A DNA stretch of 20,698 nucleotides, from the NCBI GenBank assembly GCA_020850915.1, contig JADZDV010000090.1, forward strand, positions 1-20,698, in the 5' to 3' direction. Below are positions 13,997 to 20,698 of the stretch, in pieces (position 1 is the stretch's first letter; every line of letters starts with the position of its first letter). The notes under the pieces were generated by a model. The model saw only the letters and a program-made list of their open reading frames with translations. It did not search any database and was not told where the DNA came from. Source of the DNA: Chloroflexota bacterium (lineage in GTDB: Bacteria > Chloroflexota > UBA6077 > JADZDV01). The translations under genes were made by a program, and so were the position numbers.

Positions 13997-15120
13997 TGCT
14001 GCGCACGCTTGCCATGTCCCGAGCCCTTATCCTGCTGGTCCTTCTCGGGCTGGGGCTCGCCGTGCCGTATCTGATCGACTCGTCGTTCTACGTCAGCATC
14101 GTCACCCAGGTGCTGATCTTCGGTCTGTTCGCTATGAGCATCGACCTGCTTGGCGGATACGCTGGGCTCATGCCGCTCGGGCACGCGGCGATCCTCGGCC
14201 TGGCCGGGTATTCGCTGGGCTACTTCATCGCCACGCTGCACGCGCCGATGCTGGTGGCTGTCGTGGCAGCGCTCGCCATTACGCTGCTGGTCACGCTGCT
14301 GTTCGGACTGATGGCGGTCCGAACAACCGGCATCTCGTTCAGCATGATCACGCTTGCACAGGGACTGCTGATCTGGGGGCTTTCGATCAAGCTGTTCTGG
14401 ATCACCGGCGCTGAGAACGGCATGCGGGGGATCAATCGCCCGGACTGTGCCACACTCTACTGGAGCTTCTACTACCTGACGTTCGCCGTGGTCGTGGTCT
14501 GTACCGTGTTGCTGCGGTTGCTGGTGCGGTCGCCGTTTGGCCTGACGATCCTTGGCCTGCGCGAGAGCGAGTCGCGGATGCAGGCGCTCGGCTATAACAC
14601 GACCTTGCACAAGCTGTACGTCTTCCTCATTTCAGGTTTCTTCGCGGGAATCTCGGGGGTGTTGTACGCCTGGTATAACAACTTCATCAGTCCGACTGCT
14701 GTGTACATGACGCCCTCCGCGGAGGGCGTCTTGATGACGATTCTGGGCGGGGCGGGGACGCTGTACGGACCGCTCATCGGCGCCGCTATCGTCGTGGTGG
14801 TCAAGAACCTGTGGAGCACCATCGTGGCGGCGATCGCGCCGGTGCTCCTGGGCGGCGTGGCGCCGCTGGTGGGTCTCAGTCTCGCGGACGTGGTCAAACG
14901 ACTCTCGGACCGCTGGCCCACCTTGCTGGGGCTCATTTTCGTGGTGGTGATCCTGTTCGCTCGCGACGGTCTGCTGGGACTGGGCAGGAACGCGCTGGCG
15001 GGGCGTAGACGCCGTGCACCGCGGGAGACCGTCGCCCGCGGCCGGGCACCGGCGGCGGTCCAGGCGACGGCTGGCCGAGGGGCGGCGACGCTGGAATCGG
15101 TGCACGAGACCACGGCGTGA
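13996..15120 (+). CDS. livM: branched-chain amino acid-type ABC permease LivM
   Basis: This is the second membrane subunit, 374 aa from the ATG overlapping the livH stop. Longer upstream in-frame sequence is antiparallel to livH coding logic and is excluded. Hallmarks are SIDLLGGYAGLMPLGHAAILGLAGY, VRTTGISFSMITLAQGLL, the coupling loop GLRESESRMQALGYN and EGVLMTILGGAGTLYGPLIGA. After the last membrane helix a cytoplasmic tail of about 45 residues is rich in Arg and Ala (ALAGRRRRAPRETVARG...), longer than usual. The next gene, livK, starts 32 bp downstream. Confidence 0.92.
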   Translation: MLRTLAMSRALILLVLLGLGLAVPYLIDSSFYVSIVTQVLIFGLFAMSIDLLGGYAGLMPLGHAAILGLAGYSLGYFIATLHAPMLVAVVAALAITLLVTLLFGLMAVRTTGISFSMITLAQGLLIWGLSIKLFWITGAENGMRGINRPDCATLYWSFYYLTFAVVVVCTVLLRLLVRSPFGLTILGLRESESRMQALGYNTTLHKLYVFLISGFFAGISGVLYAWYNNFISPTAVYMTPSAEGVLMTILGGAGTLYGPLIGAAIVVVVKNLWSTIVAAIAPVLLGGVAPLVGLSLADVVKRLSDRWPTLLGLIFVVVILFARDGLLGLGRNALAGRRRRAPRETVARGRAPAAVQATAGRGAATLESVHETTA

Positions 15121-15152
15121 AATCGGGCTAGGAGCAGAGGAAGGAGCTGCAC

Positions 15153-16433
15153 ATGAACGGACTTCTGTCTCGGGTTCGACGCTTGCTGGCGCTGGCCGTG
15201 GTGGCCGGGCTGGTGGCGGCCTGCGCGCCGCCGGGCAGCGGAGGCGGCCAGCAGAGCGGCCCGATCAAGATCGGACTGCTGTCGCCGACGACCGGTACGA
15301 CGGCGGCGAGCGGCACGGACTTGATCAACGGCTGGAACCTGTACTGGAAGCTGAAGGGGGCGAAAGTCGCGAACCGTGAGGTCCAGACGAACCACGAGGA
15401 CACGGGCGGCGACCCGACGGTGGCGCTGACCAAGGCGCGCCAGCTTGTCGAGCAGAACAAGGTGTCGATGCTCGTGGGCCCCCTTCTGGCAAACGAGGCG
15501 TACGCGCTGGCTGATTATGTCAAGACGAACGGGACACCGCTGCTCATGCCGGTCGGCTCGTCGGACGACCTGACCCAGCGCGCCCACGTACCGACTGTGA
15601 TCCGGATCGCCGGCTGGACGAGCAGTCAGCCCCATCACCCCTTTGGCGAGTGGGCCGCCGAGCAGGGCTGCGACGGCAAGCCGTGCAAGAAGCTGGTCAC
15701 TATCTGCACCGACTACGCGTTCGGCCACGAGGTGTGCGGCGGCTTCTCACACACCTTCACCCTCAAGGGCGGGCAGATCGTTCAGCAGCTCTGGAACCCG
15801 ATTGGGACGCCGGACTACAGCTCCTACCTGTCGCAGATGCCGGGCTTCAATGCCGACGGCGTCTTTGCCCTGGCGGTGGGCGCCGACTCGATCCGCTTTG
15901 TGAAGCAGTGGAACGAATTTGGCTACAAGGGCAAGATTCCGCTGCTGGGCGGCGAGGTGCTGCTCGACCAGTCGTTGCTCCGCGGGATGGGTCCCGAGGC
16001 CGAGGGTCTGATCTCGGCGGGACACTTCGCCGAGGGCCGGACGGACAAGGGCACGGCCGACTTTGCCGAGGCGTACCTCAAGGAGTACAACCAGCTTCCG
16101 TCCTATTACGCCGCCTCTGGTTACACCGCGGCCCTCTGGATCGTGCAGGCGCTCGAGAAGACCAACGGCGACACGGAGACGAAGAAGTTCCTCGAGGCCG
16201 TGCGTGGTGTCACCCTGGACGACAGCCCGATGGGACCGATGAAGCTGGACAAGTACGACAACCCGATAGAGAACGCGTACGTTCGCAAGGTCGAGAAACG
16301 ACCGGACGGGAAGCTCTGGAACGTGCCGATCAAGACCACCAACAACGTCTCGCAGTTCTGGACCTTCAACCCGGAGGAGTTCCTGAAGAAGCCCGTCTAC
16401 AGCCGCAGCTACCAGGGTCTGCCGGGGCAGTAG
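15153..16433 (+). CDS. livK: LIV-type ABC substrate-binding lipoprotein
   Basis: This 426-aa type I periplasmic-binding protein captures the ligand for the LivHMGF complex. ATG 15153 follows AAGGAG with 6-nt spacing. The signal sequence ends in the lipobox VAAC with Cys24, so the mature protein is a membrane-tethered lipoprotein. The mature part begins IKIGLLSPTTGTTAASG and includes VALTKARQLVEQNKVSMLVGP and SYYAASGYTAALWIVQALEK. Four cysteines (173, 178, 185, 195) cluster in one segment, which is uncommon and suggests one or two disulfides. The gene is third in the operon, whereas livK is often first. A large hairpin follows at the livG start and may raise livK message stability. Ligand unknown. 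Confidence 0.9.
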   Translation: MNGLLSRVRRLLALAVVAGLVAACAPPGSGGGQQSGPIKIGLLSPTTGTTAASGTDLINGWNLYWKLKGAKVANREVQTNHEDTGGDPTVALTKARQLVEQNKVSMLVGPLLANEAYALADYVKTNGTPLLMPVGSSDDLTQRAHVPTVIRIAGWTSSQPHHPFGEWAAEQGCDGKPCKKLVTICTDYAFGHEVCGGFSHTFTLKGGQIVQQLWNPIGTPDYSSYLSQMPGFNADGVFALAVGADSIRFVKQWNEFGYKGKIPLLGGEVLLDQSLLRGMGPEAEGLISAGHFAEGRTDKGTADFAEAYLKEYNQLPSYYAASGYTAALWIVQALEKTNGDTETKKFLEAVRGVTLDDSPMGPMKLDKYDNPIENAYVRKVEKRPDGKLWNVPIKTTNNVSQFWTFNPEEFLKKPVYSRSYQGLPGQ

Positions 16434-16437
16434 TCCG

Positions 16438-17280
16438 GTGGGCGAGGGGGCTGGAAGCGGCAATGGGTCGGCTGGCGAGGTGATCGGGGACGCGCTCGCA
16501 GCGTCTCCTATCACCTCGGCGGCTCAGGCTGGCGCCAGGCCGGCGCTCGAGCTGGACAACGTGACCAAGGCGTTCGGCGGTCTGGTCGCGGTGGATGACG
16601 TCACACTCCGCGTGCTGGAGCGCGAGCGCCGGGCGGTCATCGGTCCGAATGGGGCCGGCAAGACGACCCTCTTCAACCTGATCACGGGGGCGTTGCCCGT
16701 GACGGCGGGTCGCATCCTGCTGTTTGGTCACGACGTGACGCGCGACCCGGTGCACCGGCGGGTGGCGGCCGGTATCGGCCGCACCTACCAGATCACCAAC
16801 CTCTTTCCCGCGCTGAGTGTTGTCGACAACGTGCGCCTGGCGGCACAGGGGCTTTCTCCGGGCAAGTTCCAGTTCCTTCGCCCGGTTCCCCGCCGCGGTG
16901 AGCTGCAGGACCGAGTGGAGCAGGCGCTGGCGGCTGTCGGGATGCTGGACCGGTCCGAGCACCAGGCGCAGGAGCTTTCGCACGGCGAGCAGCGGCAGCT
17001 CGAGTTGGCGGTCGCGCTCGCGGTCCACCCGAAGATCCTCATGCTGGACGAGCCGGCGGCCGGGCTTTCGGCGGCCGAGCGAGTCGTCATGTTCGATCTG
17101 ATCCAGAGCTTGCCACGCGACCTGACGCTTGTCATTATCGAGCACGACATGGATCTGGCGCTTCGCCTGGTGGAGCGTGTCACCTGCCTGCACAACGGCC
17201 GCGTGGTGGCCGAGGATAGCCCTTCCGAGATCGTCCACAACCAGCTCGTCCAGGAGATCTATCTCGGGACGGCCCAGTGA
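16438..17280 (+). CDS. livG: LIV-type ABC transporter ATP-binding protein LivG
   Basis: This is the first ATPase subunit, 280 aa from GTG 16438, four bases after the livK stop. The ribosome-binding site is weak. The first 34 residues are Gly/Ser/Ala rich and not part of the fold, but no later start codon lies before beta-strand 1 (ALELDNVTKAF), so translation must begin at 16438 or at GTG 16480. Motifs: Walker A GPNGAGKTT (69-77), Q-loop Gln118, signature LSHGEQRQ (from 180), Walker B ILMLDEP (200-206), and H-loop His236. The LIV-type GIGRTYQITNLF and C-terminal NQLVQEIYLG are also present. A 41-nt hairpin lies in codons 14-27, which may reduce its translation relative to livK. Confidence 0.92.
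   Translation: MGEGAGSGNGSAGEVIGDALAASPITSAAQAGARPALELDNVTKAFGGLVAVDDVTLRVLERERRAVIGPNGAGKTTLFNLITGALPVTAGRILLFGHDVTRDPVHRRVAAGIGRTYQITNLFPALSVVDNVRLAAQGLSPGKFQFLRPVPRRGELQDRVEQALAAVGMLDRSEHQAQELSHGEQRQLELAVALAVHPKILMLDEPAAGLSAAERVVMFDLIQSLPRDLTLVIIEHDMDLALRLVERVTCLHNGRVVAEDSPSEIVHNQLVQEIYLGTAQ
16477..16517 (+). promoter_or_regulatory. large mRNA hairpin at the livK/livG junction
   Basis: GAGGTGAT (16477-16484) pairs with ATCACCTC (16510-16517). One C/T mismatch follows, then GGGGACGC (16486-16493) pairs with GCGTCTCC (16501-16508) including one G-U pair. The loop is 7 nt. It lies inside the non-conserved N-terminal coding part of livG, about 45 bases after the livK stop. No T-run follows, so it looks like a stability or partial-termination element rather than a full terminator. 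Confidence 0.65.
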
Positions 17281-17293
17281 GCCGGGATAGGCC

Positions 17294-18007
17294 ATGCTAG
17301 AGATCGAGGAGCTGCACAGCTACTACGGGCTGTCGCATGTGGTTCAGGGCGTTTCGTTGACCGTCGGGGAAGGGCGCCTGGTGGCCCTGCTGGGGCGGAA
17401 CGGGATGGGCAAGACAACGCTCATCCGCTCGATCATGGGAACCGAGCCGCCGACAGTGCGGCAGGGGAGCGCGCGGTACCGTGGTCGAGAGCTGGTCGGA
17501 CTGGCGCCGTATCAGATCGCTCGCGCTGGTCTGGGACTCGTACCGCAGGGTCGGCACGTCTTCCGCTCGCTCAGCGTCGTGGAGAACCTCACCGTGGCGG
17601 CTCGGGAGGGGCGGAAAGACGCCAGCGAGCGATGGACGGTCGATCGGGTGTTCACGCTGTTCCCCCGTCTGGCCGAGCGTCAGCGAAACCGTGGCGCGGC
17701 CCTCTCTGGCGGCGAGCAGCAGATGCTGGCCGTTGGGCGCGCCCTGATGACCAATCCTGACCTCCTGCTGATGGACGAGCCGTCCGAGGGCCTGGCGCCC
17801 ATCATGGTCCAGCAGCTCGGTCGCCAGCTCCTCGAGCTGAAGCAGACCAGTCTCTCCATCTTGCTCGTCGAGCAGAACCTCGGACTGGCGCTCAAACTGG
17901 CGGACGAGGTCTACATCCTGGAGCGCGGACGGATCGTTCACCACGGCAGTCCCGCGGAGCTCGAGGCGGACGAGGACGCCAAGCACCGCTTCCTCGGCGT
18001 TGCCTAG
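17294..18007 (+). CDS. livF: LIV-type ABC transporter ATP-binding protein LivF
   Basis: This is the second ATPase subunit, 237 aa, starting at ATG 17294, 13 bp after the livG stop. Motifs: Walker A GRNGMGKTT (34-42), Q-loop Gln85 in GLVPQGRHVF, signature LSGGEQQ (from 137), and Walker B LLLMDEPSEGL (157-167). The LIV-specific LVEQN replaces the usual H-loop, as in LivF proteins generally. YGLSHVVQGVSL near the N-terminus and GRIVHHGSPAEL near the end are also typical. The ribosome-binding sequence is weak and translation may depend on livG. It is the last gene of the operon; mscL has its own promoter. Confidence 0.93.
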   Translation: MLEIEELHSYYGLSHVVQGVSLTVGEGRLVALLGRNGMGKTTLIRSIMGTEPPTVRQGSARYRGRELVGLAPYQIARAGLGLVPQGRHVFRSLSVVENLTVAAREGRKDASERWTVDRVFTLFPRLAERQRNRGAALSGGEQQMLAVGRALMTNPDLLLMDEPSEGLAPIMVQQLGRQLLELKQTSLSILLVEQNLGLALKLADEVYILERGRIVHHGSPAELEADEDAKHRFLGVA

Positions 18008-18066
18008 CGTCAAGAGAGGCAGTCCGCCTTCCAGTTCTTGCCGCACCGGTGAGCGTCGTCAACCCG

Positions 18067-18095
18067 TTGACAGGCGCCTGTCCATCGCCTAGAGT
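18067..18095 (+). promoter_or_regulatory. sigma70 promoter of mscL with an internal palindrome
   Basis: TTGACA (18067-18072, a perfect -35 box) and TAGAGT (18090-18095) are separated by 17 bp. Transcription would start near 18102, about 25 bp before the mscL ATG. A perfect 14-bp palindrome GACAGGCGCCTGTC (18069-18082) overlaps the -35 box and the spacer and could bind a dimeric repressor. Confidence 0.65.
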
Positions 18096-18126
18096 GGCCG
18101 ACGGGAGATTCTGGCGGAGGGGAGCG

Positions 18127-18543
18127 ATGTCCGGGTTCAAGAAGTTTATTCTCAGGGGCAACGTCGTCGACCTGGCGGTAGCCGTCGTGATCGGCGCGGC
18201 GTTCGGCACCGTGGTCCAGGCGTTGGTCAAGAGCCTGATCACGCCGCTGATCGGAGCGTTCGGCGGAGTTCCAGACTTTTCCGCGCTGGCCTTCACCGTC
18301 AACGGCAGCCGCTTTGCCATCGGTGAGTTCATCAACGCGCTGATCTCCTTCCTGATCCTGGCGCTCGTGGTCTATTACTTCGTGGTGCTCCCGGTGAATG
18401 CGCTCACGGATCGGTTCAAGGGCGAGGGACCGGTCGCGCCGAAGACTCGCGAGTGCCCGGAGTGTTTGAGCAAGATCCCGCCGGCCGCGCGGCGGTGCGC
18501 GTTCTGCACGGCCGAGGTCGGCGCGGCCAGCACGACGAGCTGA
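18127..18543 (+). CDS. mscL: large-conductance mechanosensitive channel MscL with zinc ribbon
   Basis: MscL opens when membrane tension rises and releases solutes on osmotic downshock. The product is 138 aa from ATG 18127, which follows GGAGGGGA. An upstream in-frame GTG at 18049 lies before the promoter and is rejected. The family pattern is clear: FKKFILRGNVVDLAVAVVIGAAFGTVVQALV (amphipathic helix and TM1), LITPLIGA, a short periplasmic loop, and TM2 (FINALISFLILALVVYYFVVLPV). After TM2 the usual helical bundle region is replaced or extended by a zinc-ribbon-like ending with Cys110, Cys113, Cys124 and Cys127 (CPECLSKIPPAARRCAFC). Similar Cys4 tails are known, from memory, in MscL of several phyla. 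Confidence 0.95.
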   Translation: MSGFKKFILRGNVVDLAVAVVIGAAFGTVVQALVKSLITPLIGAFGGVPDFSALAFTVNGSRFAIGEFINALISFLILALVVYYFVVLPVNALTDRFKGEGPVAPKTRECPECLSKIPPAARRCAFCTAEVGAASTTS

Positions 18544-18571
18544 GCGGGGGGAGAGGCCAGGTCGGCCGCTC
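18542..18571 (+). terminator. possible weak terminator after mscL
   Basis: GAGCGG (18542-18547) and CCGCTC (18566-18571) are complementary, with an inner GGCC/GGCC pair, followed by TTCACT. There is no real T-run, and the stem begins in the stop codon. Confidence 0.3.
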
Positions 18572-18680
18572 TTCACTGAACCAGGCTAGTGGAGATTCTC
18601 GGGCGAGCTCTGCTCTTCGCCGCTGGCTGAGGAGACTGGGTGGCTCAGCGACGAGATCGGCTCGCTGCCGGCGCCGCGCC

Positions 18681-20633
18681 TCAATCGTCGGGCAGGCCAA
18701 CCATCTCCATCAGACGGAGGGCGTTCGTCGAGCGAGCGATGCCGGGCCGCAACTGGTAGTCGAACGTCATGGCAGGCCCCGACTCGCCGTCCCCAACTGA
18801 TTCCGACAGGTGGACGGCGTCGACGAACGGCGTCAGGTCCGGCGACGCGGCAAGGGTCAGGTCGTGGGTGGAGACCGCGCCGATCGCGTGGCGATGGAGC
18901 AGGAGACGGATGACCCGCCGCGCCGCGATCTGCCGCTCCGCGGTGTTGGTCCCCTGAAGAATCTCGTCCAGCAGGTAGAGGAGGCGCGGAGTGTCCTTCG
19001 CGTCAGACCGCGGAGAAGGGGCTGCGTCCACAACCTGCTTGAGTCGCTGCAGCTCTGCCATGAAGTGCGACACGCCGTGTTCAAGCGAATCCTGGACCCG
19101 CATGCTCGTCCAGAGTGCGACCGGCGGCAGCGCGAGCCGCGCGGCGCACACGGGTCCACCGGCCTGTGCCAGAACGGCGTTCGCGCCGATCGCGCGCAGC
19201 AGAGTGCTCTTACCAGACATGTTCGAGCCGGTGACGAGGAGCAGCGTGCCGGGCGGTCCAACCCGCACGTCGTTTGCCACCCGGACGTTGGAGGGCAGGA
19301 GCGGGTGCGCCAGGTTCGATGCAACGAAGCTGTCCCGCGATGCGTCGATGCTGGCGAAGGCCCAGTCTGGGTTGTCGTGCGCCAGCCGCGCCAGCGACGA
19401 GAGCGCTTCAGCCTCACCCAGGACGGCCAGCCAGCGGCGAACGTCGCCGCCGCGACGCGCCTGCCAGCGCTCTAACGCCGCCAGGACGTGGACGTTCCAG
19501 AGGGTGGACAGCTCGATCAGGAGGTAGGGGAGCGAGGTCGTCGGCTGCGCGACGGTGGTCAGGCGCTGCAGGCTTCGTAGCTCGGCGGCCGCCGTGCTGC
19601 CCGAGAAGCGAACTGCTTGCTGGAGGGCGCGCAGCCTGGAGCTCTGAAACGAGGTCGTGTCGAGCAGATCGAGCGCCTGGACGTAGCCCGCCAGGGTATC
19701 GGTCAGGCCGGAGACGAGCCTGATCGTTCCGATCGCCCGCGGCACGAGCCGGCTGGCAAGCCATGCATTTCCGAGGACCGCGACCAACCACAGCGGATAT
19801 GGTTGGAGGCCGAGCCACTGGCTGAGGAGGCAGAGGAGCAGCAGGAGCGGCGCGATCCGCGCAGCCCACAGCAGTCCGCGCCGCTCCGTCAACCAGCCCC
19901 GGCTCTCCGCCCAGGCAACCAGGGGCGCGGGGTCGATCCGTTCGCCGGCGACACCGGCTCTGAGCCCCAGCTCCTCCCGGAAGTCCAGCCTCGGCGCCAG
20001 CTCGCCAACCGCCTCGCTTCGCGCCACGGTCACGGCTGGGGGAGCAGGCCCGAGGAGCCACCTGATGAGCGTGCCAGCGCCCATGTGGGTGCCAGCATCG
20101 TCGAGCAGATGCAGGAGCGAGGCATGGCCCACGACATCCAGATCCTGTGCGTACGGGTGACCCGGGTCTACCGGGTAGATTGGTGGCCGCTCGGGTATCT
20201 CCGACCAGCGCCGCGCCAGGCGCGCCAGCGCGATGCGGTTCATGTCGGCCAGCGCCGCCATGTGGCCGCGTCGTCGGTCGACCCGGCGGTGCCACGCGAT
20301 CAATGAGACGAACGCGAGCAACGCAAGGCCGGACAGCGCGTAGAGCCCGGATTGGTCGCTGACGAGCCCCGCGGCTCCCAGCACGGCGGCGACCAGGAAC
20401 GCCAACATCCGCCAGTTAGCCAGTCGAGCCGACTGGCCGGCAAGCGATCGCGCATCCGCGGAATAGCGCGCCAGTCGCTCGCTGTAGCAATCTTCAGGTG
20501 CCAGCAGAGATCCTCCAGCTACCCAGGCGCCAGCCTCGATGGCCAGCACGACTGTCGATCTGTCGAGCGAGGATACCAGGCCCCCTGCGACCCGCCTCCA
20601 GGCCAGCAGGGTGTAATGTGTGCGCGACGACAC
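18681..20633 (-). CDS. membrane-embedded MutS-like ATPase
   Basis: The protein has 650 aa if GTG 20631-20633 is the start. No ribosome-binding site supports that codon, and recognisable sequence begins only near residue 45 (APEDCYSERLARYS), so the true start may be internal. Residues 76-92 and 97-113, and then 256-274 and 280-294, are hydrophobic enough to cross the membrane. Residues 163-195 (DLDVVGHASLLHLLDDAGTH...) match the MutS core domain. The C-terminal ATPase has Walker A GSNMSGKST (469-477), Walker B LLYLLDEILQGTN (551-563) and AVSTHDLTL (586-594), the MutS-specific forms. The mismatch-recognition N-terminal domain of MutS is missing, so classical mismatch repair is unlikely. The role is unknown, and no mutL lies nearby. 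Confidence 0.8.
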   Translation of the reverse strand: MSSRTHYTLLAWRRVAGGLVSSLDRSTVVLAIEAGAWVAGGSLLAPEDCYSERLARYSADARSLAGQSARLANWRMLAFLVAAVLGAAGLVSDQSGLYALSGLALLAFVSLIAWHRRVDRRRGHMAALADMNRIALARLARRWSEIPERPPIYPVDPGHPYAQDLDVVGHASLLHLLDDAGTHMGAGTLIRWLLGPAPPAVTVARSEAVGELAPRLDFREELGLRAGVAGERIDPAPLVAWAESRGWLTERRGLLWAARIAPLLLLLCLLSQWLGLQPYPLWLVAVLGNAWLASRLVPRAIGTIRLVSGLTDTLAGYVQALDLLDTTSFQSSRLRALQQAVRFSGSTAAAELRSLQRLTTVAQPTTSLPYLLIELSTLWNVHVLAALERWQARRGGDVRRWLAVLGEAEALSSLARLAHDNPDWAFASIDASRDSFVASNLAHPLLPSNVRVANDVRVGPPGTLLLVTGSNMSGKSTLLRAIGANAVLAQAGGPVCAARLALPPVALWTSMRVQDSLEHGVSHFMAELQRLKQVVDAAPSPRSDAKDTPRLLYLLDEILQGTNTAERQIAARRVIRLLLHRHAIGAVSTHDLTLAASPDLTPFVDAVHLSESVGDGESGPAMTFDYQLRPGIARSTNALRLMEMVGLPDD

Positions 20634-20698
20634 AGACAGTTCCGTGTGGACCTGGGGTCATCAGGCGGGAGGCCGAGTTGGGCGGGACAACCAGTGCA
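20634..20698. other. right-edge sequence, nothing recognisable
   Basis: These 65 bp upstream of the MutS-like gene hold no gene start, promoter or RNA that I can support. Confidence 0.4.

Noticed and set aside
14592..15728. Minus-strand 378-codon frame across livM and livK
   Set aside because: It overlaps two well-supported genes on the opposite strand and has Arg-rich composition with no recognisable motif.
18049..18126. 26-codon N-terminal extension of mscL
   Set aside because: It would start upstream of the mscL promoter, lacks similarity to MscL, and the ATG at 18127 has a good ribosome-binding site.
1..20698. Mobile element, CRISPR array, defence island or tRNA
   Set aside because: I found no transposase, integrase, terminal inverted repeats, spaced direct repeats, defence-family motifs or tRNA cloverleaf. 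The MutS-like ATPase alone is not evidence for a defence system.

Overview
This is a high-GC bacterial chromosomal window. It holds ordinary housekeeping, transport and stress genes, and I see no phage, insertion sequence, CRISPR array, tRNA or rRNA. The GC content and mix of families (a two-gene grpE-dnaK unit, a liv-type ABC transporter, MscL with a C-terminal zinc ribbon, a membrane MutS-like protein) would fit a Chloroflexota (Thermomicrobia-like) or similar bacterium. That placement is inference only, because no rRNA is present.

Left part (1-5475). A lipoprotein substrate-binding protein of an NMT1/THI5-type ABC importer runs off the left edge on the minus strand behind a recognisable sigma70-type promoter. 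A minus-strand two-module VOC/glyoxalase-like protein follows. Divergent from it is a grpE-dnaK operon with no dnaJ or hrcA beside it. Just past dnaK the last 21 codons of the gene, stop included, are repeated twice as a 63-bp tandem repeat. A 43-codon membrane peptide (+) and a small DUF5808-like protein (-) then converge.

Middle part (5749-11268). Two paralogous GH76-like (alpha/alpha)6-barrel proteins lie on the minus strand. One is membrane anchored and the other has a secretion signal. Between them are rlmN (+) and a coupled DUF47-PiT phosphate-uptake pair (-). rlmN and pit overlap tail to tail by 28 bp.

Right part (11269-20698). greA and a YjbQ-family gene (both -) each end in a strong hairpin. 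A five-gene branched-chain amino acid-type ABC importer operon follows on the plus strand in the order livH-livM-livK-livG-livF, with a large mRNA hairpin at the livK/livG junction. mscL has its own promoter, and a perfect 14-bp palindrome overlaps the -35 box and spacer. A membrane-embedded MutS-like ATPase (-) fills the right end.

The most unusual items are the dnaK tail repeat, the livK/livG hairpin, the mscL palindrome, the GH76-like paralogue pair and the MutS-like membrane ATPase. I found no clearly new multi-gene system.
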